64,000 bases of DNA from Affinibrenneria salicis. Its GTDB lineage: Bacteria; Pseudomonadota; Gammaproteobacteria; Enterobacterales; Enterobacteriaceae. The stretch spans positions 1-64,000 of the forward strand of contig NZ_VYKJ01000016.1 of NCBI RefSeq assembly GCF_008710095.1. Reading direction: 5' to 3'. The notes beneath the pieces were generated by a model that saw nothing but the letters and a program-made list of their open reading frames with translations, was not told where the DNA came from and searched no databases. Position 1 is the first letter of the stretch. The number at the start of each line of letters is the position of its first letter. Positions 34,568-41,814 of the stretch are shown piece by piece. The position numbers and the translations under genes are program-made.

Positions 34568-34651
34568 GTAGGTGACCTCATGGAGACGAATGAGATCGGT
34601 TAATTAACCGCTGCGAACCGGCACGGTCTCGTATCAATTCAATACGGTAAA

Positions 34652-34678
34652 AAAAGAATGACGCCCGTCAGGGCGTCA
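34652..34678 (-). terminator. intrinsic terminator after ssb
   Basis: TGACGCCC and GGGCGTCA pair around TGAC, followed by TTCTTTTTTT on the minus strand, 11 nt beyond the ssb stop. Confidence 0.85.
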
Positions 34679-34688
34679 CCAGAGCGAG

Positions 34689-35090
34689 TTACTCGTTATT
34701 TTCCGTTTCAGGAGAGGATCCCGGTTCTTTGTCTGTATCAGGTTTACTGCTCAGCATGTGCAGCGTGCCGTTAATATCGATAACCACCTCGGTGGACAGC
34801 CGCTCCGCGCCCAGGTTGTCCTGCCATTTTCTGACTTGTAACCGTCCTTCCAGATACACCTGCGTTCCTTTTTTCAGGTGTTTTGCCGCGATTTCCGCCA
34901 GTTTGTTGTACACTACAATCCGGTGCCATTGGGTGCGTTCTTTGGTTTCCCCGGTTTCCTTGTCTTTCCAGATATCCCCGGTGGCGATCGAAAAAACGGT
35001 GACTGGCTGCTTATCCGCTGTATAACGCACCTCCGGATCCTGTCCCAGAAAACCGATCAGGCAGACTTTATTCAATCCACGTTGGGCCAT
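34689..35090 (-). CDS. ssb: single-stranded DNA-binding protein of the ICE
   Basis: This 133-residue SSB has an OB-fold: MAQRGLNKVCLIGFLGQDPE, TERTQWHRIVVYNKLAEIA-type core, GTQVYLEGRLQVRKW. It ends in an acidic tail but lacks the canonical DDIPF tip. It coats ssDNA during conjugative transfer and replication. The ATG at 35090 has GAGG 9 nt upstream and matches family starts. Because of a frameshift upstream, the preceding DUF3158 frame now continues through this ATG in frame, so a long fusion could also be made. Confidence 0.9.
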   Translation of the reverse strand: MAQRGLNKVCLIGFLGQDPEVRYTADKQPVTVFSIATGDIWKDKETGETKERTQWHRIVVYNKLAEIAAKHLKKGTQVYLEGRLQVRKWQDNLGAERLSTEVVIDINGTLHMLSSKPDTDKEPGSSPETENNE

Positions 35091-35591
35091 ATTGATTATC
35101 CTCGTATTGATATGTTGCAGGGGAGGCTGACGCCGATAGCGCGGCTGAACGGGCGTCAGCCATTTTGAGGGAGCATTCACGGATCTGGCACAGCAGAAGG
35201 TGGTTATCGACATCTGCATGTTGAAGAGGATCCGAGCCTGTTCGATCGCCAGCAGCGCGTCCCTGATTTGCGGCGGTTGTGAGGCGTCCTGTAGCAGCGC
35301 GCGCCATGCCGGTGTGCCGGAGCGATTGTTCTGCTGATTGCGCCAGCGCAGAAAATTTGCACCAGAGCGGGCTGGCCCACGGCATAACAGCAAGGGTAAG
35401 TTTCGTAACGGCCAGCGCCAGGCACGGTGAATGATCCGCGTCTGTAGCTGGTGCAGGGTCGCCGCCGCGTCTGCCGCAGATTGCGCTGATAATTGCGGCT
35501 CCCTTACCCTTAAAAGGCCTTTTAGACAGCTTTCGTAAGCAAACCAGTCCTCGCGGGTCAGCGCCTGGTATATGGAGGCTGGATCAGTCAT
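35068..35591 (-). pseudogene. DUF3158-family ICE protein, frameshifted into ssb
   Basis: The gene starts MTDPASIYQALTREDWFAYE at 35591, overlapping the stop of the TIGR03761 gene by 8 bp. The frame is normal up to MQMSITTF near 35195, where a probable 1-nt deletion (TTCTGCTG instead of TTCATGCTG) shifts it. In the original frame the tail LCQIRECSLKMADARSAA continues to a stop at 35068. In the shifted frame there is no stop before ssb, giving a 300-residue DUF3158-SSB fusion. The family is of unknown function and lies between TIGR03761 and ssb in PFGI-1-class ICEs. Confidence 0.75.
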
Positions 35592-36405
35592 CGTCGTCTC
35601 CGGGCTCTGTCGCAGTAACCGTCGATACGTCAAGGTCTGGCCCATCGGCGGAAGGTTCATCTGGCGCAGAGGCCGGAATATCAGCCACAGGTTCAGGTCT
35701 ATCCTCTGAGGCAAACCGGAGCGGTGGCGCATAGGCCGAGCGTCGGGAGCCCTTAAAGATATCGTCCGGCACGGGACCGGCTAATTCTTCCGCCGCCTGT
35801 GCGCGGGCATTGCCGTCACGGATATCCTGCCGGGTAACGGGAATACGCCGGTATTTCTGGGCCAGCACAAAAATACTGCGGATCAGGTTGCCGCCGCGCT
35901 GACGAATGTCGTTGAGCTCCACGCGGTTAATCAGCGCCATGTGATTCGCCAGCATCAGGTTGCGCATCAGCTTGTCGAAATCGGTCAGCAGATAGACGGC
36001 AATAAACCCTAACTGGGAAGCGGCAAACACCGGGAACCGCGCAGGCTGGATACTGAGGCAGCTTTCAACGGTCATCATTTCCGGGATCTGGGCGAATACG
36101 GCGTCCATACTGCCGATTAATGCGTTCATTTCCTCCCGAGCGGACAGTAACCGTTCTTCCAGCCTCAGCATCCAGATATCGGCATAGGGGTTGTCGGTGA
36201 TGGCATCCAGGCGGAGGATATTCATGATATTAAGGAAACGCGGCATCCCGATGATGCCGTGGACATCTTCTTCCGGGTTTGCCTGGCGCCCCTGCCACAG
36301 CTGGGTCGCCAAATGGGTGTGCAGTTCAATGGTGATGGCGCTGCGTAACGGGCCGCTGGTGAGACGGTAATTATCCCGGCTGCTTTGCTGTTCGTTTTCG
36401 TTCAT
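35584..36405 (-). CDS. ICE protein, TIGR03761 (PFL_4669) family
   Basis: This 273-residue protein (ATG at 36405, AGGAG 7 nt upstream) has the family's conserved blocks SGPLRSAITIELHTHLATQLWQG, GRQANPEEDVHGIIG and MPRFLNIMNILRLDA. Its C-terminal 70 residues are acidic and disordered. It is a marker of this ICE class, always near ssb and topB. It is predicted to be cytoplasmic and of unknown role, likely in element replication or maintenance. Confidence 0.87.
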   Translation of the reverse strand: MNENEQQSSRDNYRLTSGPLRSAITIELHTHLATQLWQGRQANPEEDVHGIIGMPRFLNIMNILRLDAITDNPYADIWMLRLEERLLSAREEMNALIGSMDAVFAQIPEMMTVESCLSIQPARFPVFAASQLGFIAVYLLTDFDKLMRNLMLANHMALINRVELNDIRQRGGNLIRSIFVLAQKYRRIPVTRQDIRDGNARAQAAEELAGPVPDDIFKGSRRSAYAPPLRFASEDRPEPVADIPASAPDEPSADGPDLDVSTVTATEPGDDDD

Positions 36406-36543
36406 GAGAGGCTCCTGCAAATGAAGGAGCGGACAGGGTGTTACAGTTTATTCTAGGGTGATATTGCAAAACCAATTATAAAAATGAAGGAAATGGGCTG
36501 GCTGGTTTGATAGGTTATAATTTTGGTTTTATTCTTATTGATA

Positions 36544-36590
36544 GGAAACGGTCTAAAAATATTCTGCCAGAATATTTTTAGACCGTTTCC
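36544..36590. repeat. perfect 47-bp palindrome
   Basis: Two 23-nt arms beginning GGAAACGGTCTAAAAATATT are exact reverse complements around a single C. It sits in a gap of about 290 bp between the DksA-like and TIGR03761 genes. A related imperfect copy in opposite orientation is at 18458-18504. It is followed by no T-run and the arms are AT-rich, which argues against a simple terminator. Confidence 0.9.
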
Positions 36591-36693
36591 GTTTGAAAGT
36601 GAGATATTAATCGGTAAAAACTATGTCTATCGATTGCACTGATAAGAAAAACACGCAGAGAAAGAAACTCCCCGCCTTTGGGTCGTCTTATTC

Positions 36694-36903
36694 TTAGCGC
36701 AGCTGGCGCTCAAGCTTTGCCTGGCAATCAATACACGTTGTTACGCCGGGCAATGTCCCACGCCGTTTGTCTGGAATGCGTTCACCGCATAGCCGGCAGT
36801 AAGACAATGATGGCGTTGCAGCAGGTCTGAAACGGTTTTTTTCGATAAGCTTTTCCAACTGCTGCTCATTGAGTTCCTGATCGCGATCGATTTCATCTGG
36901 CAT
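36694..36903 (-). CDS. TraR/DksA-like zinc-finger protein
   Basis: This 69-residue protein (ATG at 36903, GGAGGAAATC upstream) has a four-cysteine zinc finger CRLCGERIPDKRRGTLPGVTTC..C at its C-terminus and a short helical N-terminus rich in acidic residues. TraR/DksA proteins bind the secondary channel of RNA polymerase and alter promoter choice. The start overlaps the end of the DUF2857 gene by 11 nt. It is a small ICE-encoded transcription modulator. Confidence 0.85.
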   Translation of the reverse strand: MPDEIDRDQELNEQQLEKLIEKNRFRPAATPSLSYCRLCGERIPDKRRGTLPGVTTCIDCQAKLERQLR

Positions 36904-37477
36904 GTGATTTCCTCCTGTCCGATGCTTCTTTTTCGCAAAGCGTGATGCGGTTCCAGACCACGGTGAGCGACGGGCCCTCATCTTGTGATGAGAGTTCTTC
37001 GGTAACTTGCATCATGATGTCCAGCGCGTTGAGCGAGTCGATGTTTTCCGGGCGTCGTTTTTGCCAACGAACCCAGATTTCAGCATCGGTATCTTCATCC
37101 GGGATTTGCGTCCGGCCCTGAGAAATAGATATACCTAGCAACCGGCGTCGGGCGCTGATTTCATTAGACGACAGGCCAAAATACTGGTTCAGAAGCTCAA
37201 TTGAACCGCCCAGACAGATGGCCCGGTTAATCTGTTGTTGCAGGAGTACCTCCTGACGGGACTGAGCCAGGATCTGGCGTAGAACTTCGTGTTGGATCGT
37301 GACATTCATAAACTGCGCGGACGCCCGGCTGACAATGAACAGCTCGTCTAGGGATAACTGATTGATGGCGTTCATTTCGTCGTAAGTGAAACCCAGCGCT
37401 TCGCAGTAGCGAATGTTGCCTTCTTTCAGCGCATGCAGTACGTCAGTCAATACCGCGTAGTTCAGTGACGGGATCAT
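36893..37477 (-). CDS. DUF2857-family ICE protein
   Basis: This 194-residue protein begins MIPSLNYAVLTDVLHALKEG and is predicted almost wholly helical, with the conserved QQQINRAICLGGSIELLNQYFGLSSNEISARRRLLG segment resembling a helix-turn-helix. It overlaps the parB stop by 4 bp and the DksA-like start by 11 bp, so the three genes are translationally coupled. Family proteins follow ParB in SPI-7/PFGI-1 ICEs. It is probably a DNA-binding accessory to partition or regulation. Confidence 0.82.
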   Translation of the reverse strand: MIPSLNYAVLTDVLHALKEGNIRYCEALGFTYDEMNAINQLSLDELFIVSRASAQFMNVTIQHEVLRQILAQSRQEVLLQQQINRAICLGGSIELLNQYFGLSSNEISARRRLLGISISQGRTQIPDEDTDAEIWVRWQKRRPENIDSLNALDIMMQVTEELSSQDEGPSLTVVWNRITLCEKEASDRRKSHAR

Positions 37478-38922
37478 GATGATGCCTCCTCCCGTTGTTT
37501 CTCATGCAGGCGGCGCAGCAGACGGATCAACTGGAAAATATTTATGACCACATCGTCGCCAAATCCGGCTGACGTCATCGCGGAGCCCAGTAATAAATGC
37601 TGCCACAGTGACGCGGCTCCCCCCATTTTTTGCGCCAGAAAAGACAGAAGTTGCCAGTAGGTACGAGCCTCATTCGACAACGGGCTGTCTGGCTCTGCCA
37701 AATCAAAGCCGTTTTCCTGCGAGGGTTGTATCAGATGTTCCAGACCGGCTTTTGCCGCCAGCCCCCATGCCGTTTGTTCGGCAAGCGATGGCAGATTTTC
37801 GGTAGTGTCAAAGACAGGCTCGATATCCCATCCAGCCTCCGGGCGTTCCAGGGGCGATATCTCCGCCGGATCAGTATCGGTGATATTCCCGCTTTCGCTT
37901 TCCTGTTCCTCTTTCCCTGCAGCATGGGGCTTGACAGAAGGGGCGGATCCGGGTTTTGCGTGAGAATCATAAAAAGGTTCGTCATTTTGTTCCGGTACTT
38001 CGTCCGCCGTATTTCGGGGTGTTGAGAGGACCGTTCTGACCTCTGGTTGATAACGGCGTTGCTCGTTGATCTCAGGGAGTGTTGGGGTTGGTGATCCCAA
38101 TAGCGCTTGGCGTTTCTGAGCCCCGGCATCGGTGATCAATGCCACGGCATTGTAATCGATCTCCAGCGCCTGGCTGATAAGTCCCGTTAGTTCGTCCCGA
38201 ATACCGTCATACGAGAAACCCGCCAGCGGGCCATTAAAGGGGATAAGAGCCATAGCGAAGACATCATTAAAGTCAGGTTTGCCAGCGACAGATTGATACT
38301 GGGTATCCCAGAATTTTGATGTGCAGGCGCGCAGCATTAACAACCTTTCAATGGTGGTTTTAGGCAGGCCGCTGTACAGCAAATCCGGAATATGAGGCAG
38401 GAGATAGTTAATCGTCGCTGTCATTCTGCTGTATACCGACTGGTGGATTGCATAGCCGGCCTGATCAAGTTTCTGGAGTAATTCTGTTTGGGACATCGCG
38501 CCATAGAGCGACAGGCAAATATCAGCCGCTTTTTGTACGGCCAGGGATTTTTCAATAAATGTCAGCGAACCGCGCAGATCATTCTCGACCAGATGACCGA
38601 GCAGACAGTGTAAATTACCGCGCTCTACAGGACCGGACAGCCATTTGTGGAACAGGCAGGTGATATCCCAGAATACTTTATCCTGCGTCTCCAGCCAGAG
38701 TTCATTCAGAATAGACAGTCGGGTATTCCCGCCATTGAATACAATATAATGGCTTTCGCCTGGTCGTTGGGTGATTTTCGGAGGATGGTCGAGCCCGCGG
38801 TTTTTAATTGATGTCTTGATTTCCTCATAATAGGGATTCCGGATAATTCTGGGATCGAGTTCAAAGGCCCTGAGTTGGTCCAGTTTCACGGATAAAAGGG
38901 TACCTTGATTATCTTTCATCAT
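37474..38922 (-). CDS. parB: ParB-family partition protein (PFGI-1-class ICE)
   Basis: This 482-residue protein has a ParB-like N-terminal domain (LRAFELDPRIIRNPYYEEIKTS, then GLDHPPKITQRPG and NGGNTRL, residues 10-80). A helical DNA-binding centre follows (TFIEKSLAVQKAADICLSLYG and HQSVYSRMTATINYLLP, with a helix-turn-helix near 165-190) and then a proline/glutamate-rich linker. Matching ParA and DnaB genes normally found upstream are missing here. It should bind centromere-like sites to stabilise the excised element. Confidence 0.87.
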   Translation of the reverse strand: MMKDNQGTLLSVKLDQLRAFELDPRIIRNPYYEEIKTSIKNRGLDHPPKITQRPGESHYIVFNGGNTRLSILNELWLETQDKVFWDITCLFHKWLSGPVERGNLHCLLGHLVENDLRGSLTFIEKSLAVQKAADICLSLYGAMSQTELLQKLDQAGYAIHQSVYSRMTATINYLLPHIPDLLYSGLPKTTIERLLMLRACTSKFWDTQYQSVAGKPDFNDVFAMALIPFNGPLAGFSYDGIRDELTGLISQALEIDYNAVALITDAGAQKRQALLGSPTPTLPEINEQRRYQPEVRTVLSTPRNTADEVPEQNDEPFYDSHAKPGSAPSVKPHAAGKEEQESESGNITDTDPAEISPLERPEAGWDIEPVFDTTENLPSLAEQTAWGLAAKAGLEHLIQPSQENGFDLAEPDSPLSNEARTYWQLLSFLAQKMGGAASLWQHLLLGSAMTSAGFGDDVVINIFQLIRLLRRLHEKQREEASS

Positions 38923-38943
38923 CCTTTTCCTCTGAAAAAATGA

Positions 38944-39129
38944 TTAACGGTTGGCTAATTTAATATTGATCCATTCATCAATTTCAGATTCGAGCCAGGC
39001 TACGCTGGCCGGACCTATTTTGACCGAATGAGGAAAGTTGCCGCTTTTCATATACAGATATATTTGCGAGCGTTTTAAACCGGTTTTTTCTTCAACCTGC
39101 TTTAGTCGTAATAGCTGATGTGATGTCAT
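38944..39129 (-). CDS. alpA: AlpA-family excisionase-like regulator
   Basis: This 61-residue protein (ATG at 39129, AGGAGGATACT upstream) is a MerR-type winged helix: LLRLKQVEEKTGLKRSQIYLYMKSGNFPHSVKIGPASVAW. AlpA proteins of P4-type and ICE elements activate integrase expression or act as excision factors. It precedes parB by 21 nt on the same strand. It appears intact. Confidence 0.9.
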   Translation of the reverse strand: MTSHQLLRLKQVEEKTGLKRSQIYLYMKSGNFPHSVKIGPASVAWLESEIDEWINIKLANR

Positions 39130-39260
39130 AGTATCCTCCTGTGGCAGAAATGGGTTATGTCCGGAAATGACACGACAACACAAACAGGAGCAGGGATAAA
39201 GTTAATGAACCCGTATTAAGGATTGGAAAACCCTTAATACGGGGTTCAGTCAAATAATGC

Positions 39261-40196
39261 TTATCTTGATGATGTTGATACCCCAAGGAAAGATGGTGAG
39301 CCACGCTCAAGAGCAGTTTTTAGTGTCTCGCCGCTTAGACGATCCGTTATACCGTCGGCTAATGCCCATTGTTCAAAGATGGACAGCAGCTTGTAAGGCT
39401 GGTTAACCAATGGACTGATGGCCTCATTATGCTTGCAGGAGAGCCAGAACAAGCGCGATAGCGGGGTGGATATCCGTGTTGTAGAAGTTGATATAGTTTT
39501 ATTTTTCGCCAGTATCTGGATTAATTTTTCAAGCTCAGTATGGCGGAGAACGAAACAGGCATCTAGAGGTAGGGCGTGGAGCGGAAAGTGTTCTTTTCGA
39601 CAATATTTATTTATGTTGTGAAAGATAATGCGATCGTGAATTTGGGGGGCGATGTTTTTAGGTAGTAGTTTTATTTGTTTTTTCATCCTTTCTTGCCATG
39701 TGGTTTCTTCAAATACCTGAAATATTTCTCCTGAAATGATAGTGGAAAAACCGTAGTTTATTGTGTTTTTCTCTGTCATCGGCGATGGAATACTCAACGA
39801 TTGAGCTAGTAAATGTTGTATTAAAATATATTCGTATCCTATTAATGGTGTGTCAAGGATTTTGTTTTTAGAAAGAAAGTACTCTCCCTCAGTGTCGATA
39901 ATTAAATCTCTTTTATTAATGAAGCAATCTTTTTCAAGCAAGCAAAGTCTATGGGTAAGTTTGTTTTCTGCTTTTTTTAATTTTACTTTGTTATTTAAGG
40001 TTTTTACTTTTCTTAACCTAACAGGAGACTGAAAATAAATGGAGAGGTGTATTTTCCCACATAAGGCATCTCGATAAATATCTCTTTTTTTTATTTTTAT
40101 ATTCGTCGATAGAGTAGCTATTTTGACTGCTTCTCTTATTGTAACCCAGTCAGGTATTCTACTGATTGAATAAAATGGTTTGTCGTGTTTTTTCAT
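39261..40196 (-). CDS. hypothetical AT-rich gene at the ICE edge
   Basis: This 311-residue protein of unknown family is rich in lysine, isoleucine and asparagine, and its DNA is markedly more AT-rich than the neighbouring ICE genes, which suggests separate acquisition. The N-terminus has SISRIPDWVTIREAVKIATLS, which could be a helix-turn-helix. No membrane segment is evident. It lies upstream of alpA in the same direction and is the first gene of the ICE block in the window. Confidence 0.65.
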   Translation of the reverse strand: MKKHDKPFYSISRIPDWVTIREAVKIATLSTNIKIKKRDIYRDALCGKIHLSIYFQSPVRLRKVKTLNNKVKLKKAENKLTHRLCLLEKDCFINKRDLIIDTEGEYFLSKNKILDTPLIGYEYILIQHLLAQSLSIPSPMTEKNTINYGFSTIISGEIFQVFEETTWQERMKKQIKLLPKNIAPQIHDRIIFHNINKYCRKEHFPLHALPLDACFVLRHTELEKLIQILAKNKTISTSTTRISTPLSRLFWLSCKHNEAISPLVNQPYKLLSIFEQWALADGITDRLSGETLKTALERGSPSFLGVSTSSR

Positions 40197-40884
40197 AATG
40201 CTTCTCCTTCTATATTACGAGGCTAACTGTTTTGATAGTCATCAATTCCCTGTTGTTTAATGATGTTAGAATGTATTTTTTTCTAGAAAAATAATTAAAC
40301 TGAGTGAAAAATTGTCTTGTTGACGGTAGTTTTCTTTAATTGGATAACAGCTGATTCGTTGGAATATCAACATGGTAATGTATTATACGTTCACGTTATC
40401 AGTGAGTATTTTCTAACGAGGATTTAGGAGTTTAATTTCATATATAATAATTGGTTATGTTGATTTTTTGCATTTTTTCCTGTTAGAGCTTCCCTCTCGA
40501 TTGCTGCGTATTGACAACAATGAAACGAAACAGTATCGTTTCGTTATTGTTGATCTATCTCATACTGTATGTAAATAACAATGTGACGATCTGTACGAAG
40601 GTGCGTTACCGGTGAATTGATTTCATCCTGTCTGAGGCGCTTTGGCTAGGCGGAATATGCCCTCCCGTAACGGAGCGATTTGATGTATTTTTTGTGCTAA
40701 ATATCATGATGTTAGGTTGATCTTAAGTGCGTGGTGCAGCCTGTTGAGTGTTCGCTCGAACGGGTTCACAAAGAGGGGGCGGGTCACTACAGCACGAATG
40801 ATGGATGTGTTTTTCTGGCTCCAGGGACGATTCAAGATTGACGGCCCTTGAGCTTCCTCACTTACGTTAAAAAAGGACTATGCA
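40197..40884. promoter_or_regulatory. intergenic region with TetR-type palindromic operator
   Basis: About 690 bp with no gene. A TTGACA box at 40511 and TATCGT 17 nt later form a good promoter candidate reading right, overlapping the palindrome AACGAAAC-N6-GTTTCGTT (40524-40545). Such GAAACG-type palindromes are typical TetR-family operators. Ribosome binding sequence AAAAAAGGAC precedes the mipA ATG. No ICE attachment site or tRNA is visible here. Confidence 0.5.
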
Positions 40885-41685
40885 ATGAAGCACCCCACCG
40901 ATTCTTTCAGATTGACCAGTTGTTCCGTATCGGCGGCATTGGCGATGTTTACCGTTTCGCTGTCCTGGGCGCCGATGGCGGCTGCGCAAACTGCCAAGCC
41001 CGACGGAGATGGATCTTCAACATGGGCATTAGGCGCGGGCGTTGCCGTTGTTCAGAAGCCTTATCGCGATATTGATACTGATGTTGTTCCCTTACCGCTA
41101 TTTTCGTACGAAAACAGATGGATTAGCGCTTCTGTTCCAAAGCTGGACTTAAAACTCCTTTCCAATGAATCCGTTACCCTGAGCCTGAGGGCCAGATACG
41201 CCGGGGACGGCTATGATGCGGACGACTCCCCGTTCCTTGCCGGCATGGATGATCGCAAGGGCAGTATATGGGCAGGGGGGGCAATGATGTGGAAGACGGG
41301 CATCGTCGATCTTTCGGCGGAAGTTCTCGGCGACGTTTCCGGCAATAGCAAGGGCTCTCGTGCAAAATTGCAGGCGGAGCGGCGTTTTTCCTCCGGCGCT
41401 TTTGGCATAACGCCGAGGTTGGGCGTTGCGTGGGTGGATAGCAAATTCGTTGATTACTATTATGGCGTGAGGCGTTCAGAAGCGCGTCCAAACCGCGGTT
41501 TTTATGAGGGGGAGTCTGCCACCAATGTTGAGGCGGGGGTGCGCATGGATTACACTCTGGCGCGGCGTCACACCTTGTTTCTTGATGCGAGCGCCACCCG
41601 GTTCGGCAGCGCCATCAAAGATAGCCCGTTAGTCGACAGTTCAAGCCAAACGATGGTGAGCGTCGGTTATCTCTATCGTTTTTAA
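40885..41685 (+). CDS. MipA/OmpV-family outer-membrane protein
   Basis: This 266-residue protein has a signal peptide ending at AAAQ (about residue 35), followed by alternating beta strands and a C-terminal aromatic residue (YLYRF), as in outer-membrane barrels. The start of the mature part (SSTWALGAGVAVVQKPYRDID) and VPLPLFSYENRWI match MipA/OmpV proteins, which scaffold murein enzymes or act as small porins. It faces lepA convergently, with a hairpin (41754-41773) between them. It is apparently intact; codon usage is like the chromosome. Confidence 0.88.
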   Translation: MKHPTDSFRLTSCSVSAALAMFTVSLSWAPMAAAQTAKPDGDGSSTWALGAGVAVVQKPYRDIDTDVVPLPLFSYENRWISASVPKLDLKLLSNESVTLSLRARYAGDGYDADDSPFLAGMDDRKGSIWAGGAMMWKTGIVDLSAEVLGDVSGNSKGSRAKLQAERRFSSGAFGITPRLGVAWVDSKFVDYYYGVRRSEARPNRGFYEGESATNVEAGVRMDYTLARRHTLFLDASATRFGSAIKDSPLVDSSSQTMVSVGYLYRF

Positions 41686-41753
41686 TCAAACTTGATTTAT
41701 CGCTCATGGCGGGCCGTCGCCGTGAGTCTCTTCCTGAGAGCGGTTGACAAATA

Positions 41754-41773
41754 CGCCCTGTCTATACAGGGCG
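41754..41773. terminator. hairpin between convergent mipA and lepA-like genes
   Basis: CGCCCTGT and ACAGGGCG pair around CTAT. There is no T-run on either strand, so termination is plausible only because it lies between convergent gene ends. Confidence 0.4.
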
Positions 41774-41814
41774 ATCTGTGTGCTTCGGCCGCCGTATCCG
41801 GCGGCGATGGATAA

